Shown in pieces: positions 50,207 through 58,689 of a stretch of 64,000 nucleotides of DNA; within the stretch, counting starts at the first letter, position 1; each line of letters begins with the position of its first letter. The notes under the pieces are model-generated. The model ran no database searches. It was given only the letters and a program-made list of their open reading frames with translations, and had not been told where the DNA came from. Source of the DNA: Halobacillus faecis. Lineage in GTDB: Bacteria > Bacillota > Bacilli > Bacillales > Halobacillaceae. A program made the translations under genes and the position numbers. The stretch spans positions 1 to 64,000 of the forward strand of contig NZ_BJYD01000017.1 in assembly GCF_007991335.1 (NCBI RefSeq). Direction: 5' to 3'.

Positions 50207-50992
50207 TCATTTCCCAACAAAGTTGGGTTTGCGCTTCTCCTTGAAGGCCTGCACACCCTCTTTATGATCTTGCGTGGTGACCATCATCGTTTGTGTTATT
50301 CTTTCCTGCTCAAGAATCGTAGCTAAATCGGAGCGATCAGCCTGATCGACGATCTTTTTCATCATCCCCATCGCTCTGCCCGGACCTTTAGAAAGAGCAA
50401 GGGCATAGTTCATAGCCTCTTCTTCTAAATCAGCTAGTGGAATGACGCGATTCACCAATCCCCATTCAGCAGCTGTCTCAACAGGAATAGGTTCTGCGCG
50501 GAACAGCAGTTCTTTCGTACGGTATGGACCTAACAATCGTGATAAAAAGTAATGACCGCCTCCGTCCGAAACAAGTCCGACCTGTGCAAAGCTAAGCACA
50601 AATTTGCTTTCTTCCCCTGCCAGAATCTGATCACAGGCAAGCGCAAGGTTGAATCCAGCTCCTGCTGCGTATCCATGTACCACTGCCACGACTGGTTTGG
50701 CTAAATCTTTGATTTTCAAAATTAATTGATTGAGTTCTCCTACATGGTCATACAGATGCTGTGCGTCAGCTGTCCCCATGGATTTCACATCTCCACCCGC
50801 TGAAAAAGATCGGCCGGCCCCTGAAAGCACCACAACTTTCACATCATCATTACGTTCGGCTTCAGACAAGGCCTCTTGAAGACCTAAAATCATTTGATCA
50901 GAAAAAGCATTCAATGAATCCGGCCTGTTCAGTACACAGGATAATACCGGACCTTTAATATCGACAGTTAAGTGATCATTACCTAGTTTCAT
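50207..50992 (-). CDS. Enoyl-CoA hydratase/isomerase family protein
   Basis: This 261-residue crotonase-fold enzyme hydrates or isomerises enoyl-CoA. The oxyanion-hole segments are GAGRSFSAGGDVKSMG and HGYAAGAGFNLALACD. One of the two usual catalytic Glu residues is replaced: the second segment is followed by SFAQVGLVSDGGGHYFL, with Asp in the relevant loop, so isomerase or another crotonase reaction is possible. ATG at 50992 has AAGGAG nine bases upstream. It follows the FadE-like gene by 16 bases in the operon. Confidence 0.9.
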   Translation of the reverse strand: MKLGNDHLTVDIKGPVLSCVLNRPDSLNAFSDQMILGLQEALSEAERNDDVKVVVLSGAGRSFSAGGDVKSMGTADAQHLYDHVGELNQLILKIKDLAKPVVAVVHGYAAGAGFNLALACDQILAGEESKFVLSFAQVGLVSDGGGHYFLSRLLGPYRTKELLFRAEPIPVETAAEWGLVNRVIPLADLEEEAMNYALALSKGPGRAMGMMKKIVDQADRSDLATILEQERITQTMMVTTQDHKEGVQAFKEKRKPNFVGK

Positions 50993-51008
50993 ATTCGTCA
51001 TCTCCTTT

Positions 51009-52769
51009 TTATGATACATATTGACCTGCAGCAATCATTCGATCGGCAAGCTGGCGGTTTCTTTCCATTGACCCTTCCCATTGATATTCACTTAAAAGCA
51101 CAGGGATATGACGTAAAGTTTGAACACGTTCCTCCCCTTGCAAAAGCTCGGATAAAAGCTGGGTGATCGAACGCTGTACATTCAATGCAGACTGTTCAAT
51201 TAACGTGTAGGACATCATTTCTTTTAATGGAAGGCTCGAATCTTTTGCATGTTCCGCTTTCCTTGTCCTTAAGACTGCGGACTCGACACGGTAAATTTCA
51301 ATGGCAAGATCGGCAAGCTTCATTAATATCTCTTGTTCTTCCTGAATGGCTTTTCCGTATGTTCGGTAAGCCGCCCCTGCACATACAAGATATAAATCCT
51401 TGAATAAAGCCACGGCCTCCTGCCGTTTCTCGGAGCGTTTATACCCACCGTTCTTCAAAGAATATTCCGCTTTCTCCATTAATGATGCGGCATCAAATTC
51501 TTCTTTGGCTGCTTTTTGCAAAAAAGCACCTGGAATTAACAGACGATTGATTTCATTGGTCCCTTCAAAGATTCGGTTTATTCTTGAATCTCTATAAGCT
51601 TGTTCAATGGGATATTCCTTGATGAATCCCGCGCCTCCATGAAGCTGTAGGGCTTCATCCACCACCTCGTCCAGCGTTTCCGACCCGGCAACCTTACAAA
51701 TTGCAGCTTCGAGCTTATGCTCATTCATCGCTTTAGCTGTGGATAGACGATCTTCAGAATCATAGTGACCATGGAGCGAAGCTTCTATATGACCAGCCGT
51801 ACGATAAAGCAGAGATTCCGCACCATAGATTTGAGCCGCCATTGAGGCGAGTTTTTCCTTCGTTGCTGGAAATTCTGCAATACTTCTTTTAAACTGTTTC
51901 CGTTCTTTCACATGGGTAATCGCTAACTGAAAACTGTATTTTGCTGCTCCCATTGTGGCAAACCCTAAATTGAAACGCCCTAAATTTAAAACGTTAAGAG
52001 CGATCAGATGTCCTTTACCGACATCTCCGAGTAAATTTCCAACCGGAACCTCACAATCTTCCATCACTACAGAACAAGTCGAAGACCCTTTAATTCCCAT
52101 CTTCTTTTCTTCAGGTCCGATGGAAAGTCCCGGGAAATTTTTTTCGACGATAAAAGCGGAAAAGTGCTCTCTATCTACTTTTGCATAGACAATAAACGTA
52201 TCGGAAAAAGCGGCATTCGTGATATAAATTTTGGTTCCGTTTAATAGATAATGAGTACCTGCTTCATTAAGCACGGCTGTGGTTCTAGCGGAGAGGGCAT
52301 CGGAACCAGCTTCAGGCTCTGTAAGACAATAAGCCCCTATGTACTCTCCAGATGCGAGTTTAGGCAAATACTTTTCTTTTTGCTGCTTCGTACCAAAATA
52401 GGTGATTGGTAATGTGGCTATACATGTATGGTTCGAATGAGCAACACTGTAGCCGCTTGCATTTCCTAATGCTTCACCAACGATTCCTTTACTGATCTTA
52501 TCTAAGCCAAGCCCTCCGTAATTTTCAGGAATACTATGACCGAGCAGCCCCAAATTTCCGGCATGACGCATTTTCTCAGCTACAAAATCATAATCTCCAC
52601 CTTCGATTCGTTCCCTATTCGGGTGAATTTCCCGGGTAATAAATTGTCGAGCAGTGGAAGCCATCATCTTATGCTCATCAGTCCGATCCTCCGGTGTGAA
52701 CACAGCATCCTCTGAAATCTCCGAAATCAAAAACTCTCCACCACGAATGTTATGCTGAACTGGTTGCAT
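51009..52769 (-). CDS. Long-form acyl-CoA dehydrogenase, FadE/VLCAD-like
   Basis: This 586-residue flavoprotein oxidises acyl-CoA to enoyl-CoA. The acyl-CoA dehydrogenase core spans about residues 25-405, with CLTEPEAGSDALSARTTA and ITNAAFSDTFIVYA for FAD and substrate binding. The catalytic base is likely in AYRDSRINRIFEGTNEIN. An extra helical C-terminal region (about 420-586) is that of the long FadE (YusJ) or VLCAD branch. ATG at 52769 follows AAGGAGGGG. Its start lies 20 bases inside the end of the ComB-like gene. Electrons would pass to ETF, whose genes are not in this window. Confidence 0.92.
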   Translation of the reverse strand: MQPVQHNIRGGEFLISEISEDAVFTPEDRTDEHKMMASTARQFITREIHPNRERIEGGDYDFVAEKMRHAGNLGLLGHSIPENYGGLGLDKISKGIVGEALGNASGYSVAHSNHTCIATLPITYFGTKQQKEKYLPKLASGEYIGAYCLTEPEAGSDALSARTTAVLNEAGTHYLLNGTKIYITNAAFSDTFIVYAKVDREHFSAFIVEKNFPGLSIGPEEKKMGIKGSSTCSVVMEDCEVPVGNLLGDVGKGHLIALNVLNLGRFNLGFATMGAAKYSFQLAITHVKERKQFKRSIAEFPATKEKLASMAAQIYGAESLLYRTAGHIEASLHGHYDSEDRLSTAKAMNEHKLEAAICKVAGSETLDEVVDEALQLHGGAGFIKEYPIEQAYRDSRINRIFEGTNEINRLLIPGAFLQKAAKEEFDAASLMEKAEYSLKNGGYKRSEKRQEAVALFKDLYLVCAGAAYRTYGKAIQEEQEILMKLADLAIEIYRVESAVLRTRKAEHAKDSSLPLKEMMSYTLIEQSALNVQRSITQLLSELLQGEERVQTLRHIPVLLSEYQWEGSMERNRQLADRMIAAGQYVS

Positions 52770-53493
52770 TTTTCCCCTCCTTGATTTGACCGCTATCACG
52801 GTCATACGTCAGTATAGAATCGAATAAACCTTCTTCAGCAGCAAAATCAATTTCTTTCGGATCAAGCCCAGCCTTTACAAGTAACTTTCCTATTCTACAG
52901 TTTCGCAATAATTCTTTTGCGGGCCCGCTTCCTTCGTAGAAACCGAGAGCTGTCACAGCGGCATCCGAAAGTTCCCACCTGTCCCTTTTTTGCATGTGAT
53001 AGATTAGACTGCCGACGCCATAAAAATCCTCCACCGTGTATTTTCCGCTTGACCCGGCACAGACGAGAACGATATCTTCTCCTTGATGATGCTCTGCCAT
53101 ATGATCGGCCATTGCTGGATTGTTCAGCAGTGAAGCGGCATATAAAGAGGAAGCCTGTGTGGATTGGTGTAAAGCCACCGTCCCATTTGTCGTCGTCAAG
53201 AAGAGGTGCTTATTCTGAATGATGGATTTCAAGTTGGTTCTTAACGGTGGTTCGAACCCAGCAATTCCCCTCCCTTTATCCTCTCCAGCCAGAATGAAGG
53301 GATCTTCAAATTGTTCCGCTTTTTTCCGAGCTTCATCCGGGCTGAATACTGGAATGACACTGGAAGCACCATCCGCAATCGCAGCTGTAATCGTGGATGT
53401 GGCAAATAATACGTCAAAGACGACGACGACTTTCCCTTTTAACTTTTCCGGCCGTATATCTTCTTTTTTAAAGATGACTTGGATTGTTCCCAT
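52750..53493 (-). CDS. Diverged ComB-like (2-phosphosulfolactate phosphatase family) protein
   Basis: This 247-residue protein has the ComB fold, seen in VVVFDVLFATSTITAAIADG, ILAGEDKGRGIAGFE, FLTTTNGTVAL and LVCAGSSGKYTVEDFYG. Standard ComB has DVLRATST and a GFxxGNSP segment. Here the Arg is Phe, and the GNSP region reads EPPLRTNLKS. A different phosphorylated substrate is therefore likely. It lies one base after the kinase gene and overlaps the FadE-like gene by 20 bases, so it is a bona fide operon member. The start ATG at 53493 follows CAGGTC; an in-frame ATG at 53520 is possible. Confidence 0.85.
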   Translation of the reverse strand: MGTIQVIFKKEDIRPEKLKGKVVVVFDVLFATSTITAAIADGASSVIPVFSPDEARKKAEQFEDPFILAGEDKGRGIAGFEPPLRTNLKSIIQNKHLFLTTTNGTVALHQSTQASSLYAASLLNNPAMADHMAEHHQGEDIVLVCAGSSGKYTVEDFYGVGSLIYHMQKRDRWELSDAAVTALGFYEGSGPAKELLRNCRIGKLLVKAGLDPKEIDFAAEEGLFDSILTYDRDSGQIKEGKNATSSA

Positions 53494-53494
53494 G

Positions 53495-54556
53495 CTAGAG
53501 ACCTGCTGTTTCTTCCGCATGATGAATCAATTGATTGACGAACACATGCATTCCTGCAAACCTCGGATCCTGTGTCTGCCCATTCTTATAGCGGTAATAA
53601 ATTTGTTGAACAATCCCTGCCAACTTGAAATAGGCGAAGGTCAAATAAAAGTCTATGTCATCCACATGTCGACCGCTCTTTTCGGCATAACGTTGAATGA
53701 ATTCCTCCCTTGTATAGAAACCATCCTGAGCCGTGAGCGGCGGCTTCCCTAATCCCGTTTTCAGAAGTTCAGGATCGTCTTTCTGAATCCAATAGCTCAT
53801 GGCAGCTCCAACATCGGCCAATGGGTCTCCTACGGTCGTCATTTCCCAATCAAACAAACCTACCATTCGTGAGGGATCTTCCTTACTGAACATGGCATTG
53901 TTCAACTTGTAATCATAGTGAATGATGGTAGCTTCATTGGATAAAGGAATATGATCGATCAGCCATGTTTTCAAACGCTTCCCGGAAACCACATCATCAG
54001 TTCTCGCCTTTTCATAGCGTTTGATCCATCCATAGACTTGCCTTTCCATAAATCCTTCAGGCTTGACCATATCTTTAAGAGAAGTCTGTTGGTAATCCAG
54101 TGAATGAAGTTCTGCCAGCCGGTCGACCATCGTTTCTGAAAGTTGTCTTCCAAGCTGATCTGTCGCTTCCACAGCTTCTGGGAAGGCGTGATCAAATACG
54201 AGGCCTTCTCTGCGTTCCATGAGAAAAAAAGGGCGGCCAATCAGGTTGCCCGATTCATAGAGATAGGGTTTCGGCGCCAAAGGAAAGACTGGATGTAAAG
54301 ATTGAAGAACCTTGAATTCACGTTCCATGTCGTGGGCCTTCGGAGCGACCGGTCCCATGGGAGGGCGACGTAAGACTGCTTTCCACTCCTCTCCCACCGA
54401 CAACTCATACGTTAAATTGGAATGCCCCGCCCCGAACTGCCTGATTACCAAATCACCTGAAGGCACCTCCAACTTTTGCCTTAAGAAACGTTCAAGCTTG
54501 TTTACATCGAGCTCCTCCCCTTGACGTACAGGCCTTGTATCTTCTGTATAAACCAT
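53495..54556 (-). CDS. Aminoglycoside-phosphotransferase-like kinase, ACAD10/11-type (LvaA-like)
   Basis: This 353-residue APH-superfamily kinase has GAGHSNLTYELSVGEEW for the nucleotide loop and LRRPP for the conserved Lys-equivalent strand. The catalytic and metal motifs are IHYDYKLNNAMFS and GLFDWEMTTVGDPLADVG. This subgroup matches the N-terminal domain of animal ACAD10/11 and LvaA of Pseudomonas. LvaA phosphorylates 4-hydroxyacyl-CoA. The matching acyl-CoA dehydrogenase is the first gene of this same operon. Function as 4-hydroxyacyl-CoA kinase is an inference from family and context. ATG at 54556 follows AAGGAGG. Confidence 0.88.
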   Translation of the reverse strand: MVYTEDTRPVRQGEELDVNKLERFLRQKLEVPSGDLVIRQFGAGHSNLTYELSVGEEWKAVLRRPPMGPVAPKAHDMEREFKVLQSLHPVFPLAPKPYLYESGNLIGRPFFLMERREGLVFDHAFPEAVEATDQLGRQLSETMVDRLAELHSLDYQQTSLKDMVKPEGFMERQVYGWIKRYEKARTDDVVSGKRLKTWLIDHIPLSNEATIIHYDYKLNNAMFSKEDPSRMVGLFDWEMTTVGDPLADVGAAMSYWIQKDDPELLKTGLGKPPLTAQDGFYTREEFIQRYAEKSGRHVDDIDFYLTFAYFKLAGIVQQIYYRYKNGQTQDPRFAGMHVFVNQLIHHAEETAGL

Positions 54557-54568
54557 GAAGAACCTCCT

Positions 54569-54967
54569 TTATTTAGCTACCATTTGATAGGATGATAAGG
54601 ATTCTTTCATATCCGTGGTCATCGCGACACTTTGCTGTTGTTCAAAGTCGAATTGAACAATGACCGACAAGCCCCTGGCCACAAGTTCACCTGACTCTTT
54701 TTCAAACATTTCCTGCTCTAAATGAAAGCTTGAGCGCCCAATTTTTGCGACATGACTGCGAATAATCAGTGTTTGATTGAAGTACACTTGCTTGATGAAA
54801 TCACATTTCGTCGATGCAAGGATGAAATTCCAATCATCTCCTACAAGTGCCAAATCATTAAAAAAGCGGATCCGTGAATCTTCCATATAGACAAAAAAGT
54901 TATTGTTGTTCACGTGCCCCAATAAGTCGGTCTCACAAAATCTCACGTTCACTTCTATTTCGTGCAT
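54569..54967 (-). CDS. Hotdog-fold acyl-CoA thioesterase (YbgC/4HBT-like)
   Basis: This 132-residue hotdog-fold thioesterase starts MHEIEVNVRFCETDLLGHVN, with the conserved Asp and His-Val-Asn. NNFFVYMEDSRIRFFNDL follows, typical of 4-hydroxybenzoyl-CoA/YbgC types. It hydrolyses an acyl-CoA, perhaps to recover CoA from dead-end intermediates of the pathway. Substrate is not known. ATG at 54967 follows GAGGAG. It lies 12 bases after the 3-hydroxyacyl-CoA dehydrogenase gene and 12 before the kinase gene. Confidence 0.88.
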   Translation of the reverse strand: MHEIEVNVRFCETDLLGHVNNNNFFVYMEDSRIRFFNDLALVGDDWNFILASTKCDFIKQVYFNQTLIIRSHVAKIGRSSFHLEQEMFEKESGELVARGLSVIVQFDFEQQQSVAMTTDMKESLSSYQMVAK

Positions 54968-54979
54968 TCGTTCTCCTCC

Positions 54980-55852
54980 TCAACTTTTCACAGAGCTCTC
55001 ATAGGTATAAAAACCCTTCCCGGTTTTACGGCCAAGCTCTCCTGCTTTCATTTTTTCTTCGATCGTTTTAGATGGCCGGTCTTTAGGATCACCGGTTTCC
55101 TTATACTGCTGCTGCATGACATAATAACCGACATCTATACCGGAAAGATCCATCAATTCAAATGGGCCGATGGGATGTTTCAGCGCTTTTTTCACGATTT
55201 TATCAATGTCTTCATAATCCGCGTATCCACCCTCATACAAGCTCATCGCTTCTTTTTGAATGGCGAACAAAATACGATTGGCAATAAATCCTGAGATTTC
55301 TTTTTGTAAAAGAACAGCGGTACGATTCATCTCTTTGCACACTTTCATAGCTAAATCAGTTGTCTCATCAGAGGTATGGTCACCTTTGACAACTTCCACG
55401 CAGTCCATGACCAGTGGCGGGAAGAAAAAGTGCATGTTGCACACCTTTTCAGGCCTTGATGTTGCATCAGCAATCAATGAACTGACGATCGTGGAAGAAT
55501 TGGTCGCAAAAATTGTATGAGATGGAGCATGCTCTTCCAGCTTTGCAAACACTTGTCGTTTTACATCCAGTTTTTCAACGACAGCTTCAATAACAAGGTC
55601 TGCACTTGATACCGCTTCCTCCAATTCTGTTGTAAAATGAAGGCGGGCAAAGGCCTCATCACGCGCGTCTTTAGAAATTTTTTCTTTTCTTACCCACTTC
55701 TCCATAATCCCAACAAGTTTTGCTTCAGCCTTTTCCAATGATTCCTGGCTGATGTCCTGGATCTTGGTTTCATATCCAGCTAATGCACCTAGCATGGCAA
55801 TCTGATGACCCATACTGCCCGCTCCGACAACCGCTAATTTTTCAATGGTCAT
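54980..55852 (-). CDS. 3-hydroxyacyl-CoA dehydrogenase
   Basis: This 290-residue NAD-dependent dehydrogenase has the Rossmann motif VVGAGSMGHQIAMLGALAG, the SADLVIEAVVEK loop and FATNSSTIVSS. The His/Glu catalytic pair is expected in NMHFFFPPLVMDCVEVV. The C-terminal domain carries DYEDIDKIVKKALKHPIGPF and MDLSGIDVGYY. It oxidises 3-hydroxyacyl-CoA to 3-oxoacyl-CoA. ATG at 55852 follows AAGGAGGAG and overlaps the tetR stop by 11 bases. Confidence 0.93.
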   Translation of the reverse strand: MTIEKLAVVGAGSMGHQIAMLGALAGYETKIQDISQESLEKAEAKLVGIMEKWVRKEKISKDARDEAFARLHFTTELEEAVSSADLVIEAVVEKLDVKRQVFAKLEEHAPSHTIFATNSSTIVSSLIADATSRPEKVCNMHFFFPPLVMDCVEVVKGDHTSDETTDLAMKVCKEMNRTAVLLQKEISGFIANRILFAIQKEAMSLYEGGYADYEDIDKIVKKALKHPIGPFELMDLSGIDVGYYVMQQQYKETGDPKDRPSKTIEEKMKAGELGRKTGKGFYTYESSVKS

Positions 55853-56450
55853 TCGTCTCCTCCTTCACTCCGTTAAAAATCAACTGCATATATAAATCAG
55901 TCAAAGACTTCTCGTCCACTTCTCCTTCGGGTTCGTACCAAAAATAGCTCCAGTTCGCCATTCCAAGGACTGCATAGGATAACATGTCTGCACGGAGAGT
56001 TTTCTTGAATTCTCCGTCCGCCATCCCCTTTTCCAACACTTTCTGTATATTCAATTGAAATTGTTGGCGTTTTGGCATGATGATCGCTGTCTTCTCTTCA
56101 CTCAGGTGTCTCATTTCTTGAAAGAACACGAGTGCACTATGACCGTTTGTTCTGATATTGCCAATCAACAACTCTACAATTCTATACAACTTTTCTTGAT
56201 TGGAAAGACCTTCGCTTGTCATGATATTTTCTTGCCCCTCCAGCAGGTGATCAATAAAAGATTGATGAATGTGAACAAGTACATCTTCTTTGTTTTTGAA
56301 ATAGTAATAGAATGTCCCTTTTGTCACTCCATTCGCATCAACGATGTCCTGGATGGAGGTGGCCTGGAACCCCTTTTTACCGAATAATTCTATGATTGAG
56401 TCCATCATTCTCTCTTTCATGCCCATCCGTCCTAACTCAGCAAAATCCAT
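55842..56450 (-). CDS. TetR family regulator, probably of the acyl-CoA operon
   Basis: This 202-residue TetR regulator has an N-terminal helix-turn-helix, TSIQDIVDANGVTKGTFYYYF. The ligand domain contains ALVFFQEMRHLSEEKTAI, seen in FadR-type regulators of Bacillus that release DNA upon acyl-CoA binding. It sits inside the operon after the SDR gene. Its ATG at 56450 overlaps the TAA of that gene (TAATG). ATG codons at residues 9 and 11 are possible alternatives. Candidate operators lie upstream of the first gene at 58469-58486 and 58528-58542. Confidence 0.9.
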   Translation of the reverse strand: MDFAELGRMGMKERMMDSIIELFGKKGFQATSIQDIVDANGVTKGTFYYYFKNKEDVLVHIHQSFIDHLLEGQENIMTSEGLSNQEKLYRIVELLIGNIRTNGHSALVFFQEMRHLSEEKTAIIMPKRQQFQLNIQKVLEKGMADGEFKKTLRADMLSYAVLGMANWSYFWYEPEGEVDEKSLTDLYMQLIFNGVKEETNDH

Positions 56451-57229
56451 TAACAGGAAGCGTGCATGCCACCGTCAACAACGAGGACGTCTCCGGTGAC
56501 ATAATCCGATGCTCGACATGCTAGAAATAGAGCGGCTCCTTTTAAGTCCTCCTCAGAACCAAAGCGTCCCAGCGGCGTTCGATCGAGTATGAAATCTCCC
56601 CCGTGCTCAAGTACCCCTTTCGACATTTTTGTCGGGAAGAATCCGGGAGCCAGGGCGTTCACTTGAATGTTGTGCATGCCCCACTTCACTGCTAGATCCT
56701 TTGTAAAAGTGATGACCGCACCTTTGCTGGCATTGTAGCCGACCGTCTCCATAAACCTTGGATCCGCACCACCAAGACCAGCAACAGAAGCAATGTTGAT
56801 GACCTTTCCGGACTTCTGTTTGACCATTTGCTCGCCAACTTTCTGAGACATAAGGAAAGTTCCGGTCACGTTGACGTTCATTACCTTTTGAAAAGCTTCC
56901 AGTGGCATTTCGAGCGTCGGTGCGCCCCACGTAGCCCCGCTATTGTTAACAAGAATATCAATCGTCCCGAATTTGGCTAACGCTTCCTCCACTACACGGT
57001 CAATGTCTTGAGGGTTCGTGACATCACACCCAAGCGCAAGTGTCTCCACACCACATTCACCCTCAAGCCTGTGCGCCGTTTGTTCACACGCCTCTTTTTT
57101 ACGGGAACAAACAATAATATTCGCCCCTGCTTCGGCAAGACCTTCAGCAATTTGTTCACCAAGCCCACGTCCGCCTCCTGTAACAAGTGCGGTTTTCCCT
57201 TTTAAATCAAAAAGATCTTTTACATGCAT
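56450..57229 (-). CDS. SDR family oxidoreductase (3-oxoacyl-reductase-like)
   Basis: This 259-residue short-chain dehydrogenase has the cofactor motif GKTALVTGGGRGLGEQIAEG, the NNSGATWG loop and catalytic Ser in NIASVAG. The Tyr-xxx-Lys motif is VGYNASKGAV, and DGGMHASC lies at the C-terminus. It likely interconverts a 3-hydroxy- and 3-oxoacyl-CoA or oxidises a related alcohol. The ATG at 57229 has AAGGAGTG upstream; an upstream in-frame ATG has none. It follows the ACAD10/11-type gene by four bases. Confidence 0.92.
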   Translation of the reverse strand: MHVKDLFDLKGKTALVTGGGRGLGEQIAEGLAEAGANIIVCSRKKEACEQTAHRLEGECGVETLALGCDVTNPQDIDRVVEEALAKFGTIDILVNNSGATWGAPTLEMPLEAFQKVMNVNVTGTFLMSQKVGEQMVKQKSGKVINIASVAGLGGADPRFMETVGYNASKGAVITFTKDLAVKWGMHNIQVNALAPGFFPTKMSKGVLEHGGDFILDRTPLGRFGSEEDLKGAALFLACRASDYVTGDVLVVDGGMHASC

Positions 57230-57233
57230 GGTC

Positions 57234-58445
57234 TCACTCCTTATATTTGGATAATTCAAGTTTAGCAATCTGTCTTCGGTGAACCTCATCCGGTCCATCT
57301 GCCAGCCTCAATGTTCGAGAGTTTGCCCATTGGGCAGCTAAGGTGAAATCATCACTGACTCCTGCCCCGCCGTGAGCTTGTATCGCCCGGTCAATAACTT
57401 TCAATGCCATATTCGGGGCGACCACCTTAATCATGGCGATTTCGGTTTTCGCTTCCTTATTCCCAACCGTGTCCATCATATAAGCAGCTTTTAAGGTAAG
57501 CAGACGTGCCTGTTCAAGTTCAATCCGGGAATCTGCGATCCACTCCCTTACGACCCCTTGCTCTGCTAAAGGACGATGAAAAGCCACTCTGTTTTGAACA
57601 CGCTTACATAAATCCTCAAGCGCTCGTTCCGCTGCTCCAATCAATCGCATGCAATGATGGATTCTTCCAGGTCCTAGACGACCTTGTGCGATGGCGAACC
57701 CTTTACCCTCTCCCCAAATCATATTTTCCTTCGGGACACGGACATTGTGAAAATCAATTTCCGCATGACCATGGGGAGCATGGTCATATCCAAATACAGG
57801 TAACATGCGCTTGATCTGAACACCTTCCGTATCCAAAGGGATAAGAATCATGGATTGTTGCTCATGACGCTTGGCATCCGGATCCGTTTTCCCCATAAAG
57901 ATGGCGATTTTACACCGTGGATCTCCTGCTCCTGAAGACCACCATTTCCGACCATTGATAACATAATCGTCTCCGTCCCGTATAATGCTCGACTTAATGT
58001 TTGTAGCATCAGAAGAAGCCACATCCGGCTCGGTCATCGAAAAACAGGATCTGATTTCTCCCTTCAGAAGAGGTTCCAACCACTCTTCCTTCTGATCTTC
58101 ACTTCCATAACGGGCCAGCACCTCCATGTTCCCTGTATCAGGTGCATTGCAATTAAAGACTTCAGGGCCAATGAGAGAACGGCCCATCAATTCACAGAGT
58201 GGAGCATATTCGAGATTTGACAACCCGGCTCCATATGTATCGTCAGGTAAAAATAAGTTCCAAAGCCCTTCCTCTTTTGCTTTCAATTTCAGCTCTTCCA
58301 TAATCGGAGGCACTTCAGAAAAGCGATCCTTTTGTGCATTTAGTTGTTCCTCATACACCGACTCATTTGGATAAACGTGTTCATCCATAAACCGTTGCAG
58401 CTTTTCTAGGTAGCCTTTCACCTTATCGGAATAATCAAAGTTCAC
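57234..58445 (-). CDS. Acyl-CoA dehydrogenase, ACAD10/ACAD11-type (LvaC-like)
   Basis: This 403-residue acyl-CoA dehydrogenase has distinctive ACAD10/11 features. They are [59 protein letters not shown] and [15 protein letters not shown], nearly the wording of animal ACAD11. [16 protein letters not shown] is the FAD motif. ACAD10/11 and bacterial LvaC process 4-phospho-acyl-CoA to an enoyl or 3-hydroxyacyl-CoA. The partner kinase is encoded four genes downstream. GTG at 58445 follows GGAGGG. It is the first gene of the operon. The longer frame upstream is spurious. Confidence 0.93.
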   Translation of the reverse strand: MNFDYSDKVKGYLEKLQRFMDEHVYPNESVYEEQLNAQKDRFSEVPPIMEELKLKAKEEGLWNLFLPDDTYGAGLSNLEYAPLCELMGRSLIGPEVFNCNAPDTGNMEVLARYGSEDQKEEWLEPLLKGEIRSCFSMTEPDVASSDATNIKSSIIRDGDDYVINGRKWWSSGAGDPRCKIAIFMGKTDPDAKRHEQQSMILIPLDTEGVQIKRMLPVFGYDHAPHGHAEIDFHNVRVPKENMIWGEGKGFAIAQGRLGPGRIHHCMRLIGAAERALEDLCKRVQNRVAFHRPLAEQGVVREWIADSRIELEQARLLTLKAAYMMDTVGNKEAKTEIAMIKVVAPNMALKVIDRAIQAHGGAGVSDDFTLAAQWANSRTLRLADGPDEVHRRQIAKLELSKYKE

Positions 58446-58468
58446 CCTTTTCCCTCCTTTAACAAAAC

Positions 58469-58486
58469 ATACCAAACGGTTAGTAT
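58469..58486. promoter_or_regulatory. Inverted repeat, candidate TetR operator
   Basis: ATACCAAACGGTTAGTAT is an 18-bp near-palindrome (14 of 18 positions symmetric), 23 bases upstream of the GTG start. TetR family operators of acyl-CoA operons often have this form. Confidence 0.5.
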
Positions 58487-58527
58487 GCATCCATTTTATA
58501 CCTACTATTCTGAAAATTCAACAAAAG

Positions 58528-58542
58528 TGAATGATTATTCAT
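58528..58542. promoter_or_regulatory. FadR-like box (TGAATGATTATTCAT)
   Basis: The sequence resembles the B. subtilis FadR consensus TGAATGAMTANTCATTCA over its first 15 positions, with one mismatch there. It lies about 85 bases upstream of the operon's first gene. Confidence 0.5.
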
Positions 58543-58649
58543 ATTTTATAATTATAGTCCTACTTTTCCCAGTCCCCTCTGAATCTCCATAAGGCAAACG
58601 ATTTCCTTTATCTCGAAGTCTGTTTTTGCTTGAAGGCATTAAGCGTAAT

Positions 58650-58687
58650 TAAGAAAAATAAAAAAGATGCCAGTGTACGCTGGCATC
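58650..58687 (-). terminator. Orphan minus-strand intrinsic terminator
   Basis: GATGCCAG and CTGGCATC arms (58666-58687) are followed on the minus strand by TTTTTTATTTTTC. No minus-strand gene lies between it and cotZ. It must end a small RNA, or act as an attenuator in the leader of the acyl-CoA operon. Confidence 0.75.
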
Positions 58688-58689
58688 AG

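Noticed and set aside
56607-56930. 107-residue minus-strand frame within the SDR gene
   Set aside because: It is an alternative frame of a clear SDR gene with intact motifs and no independent start signal.
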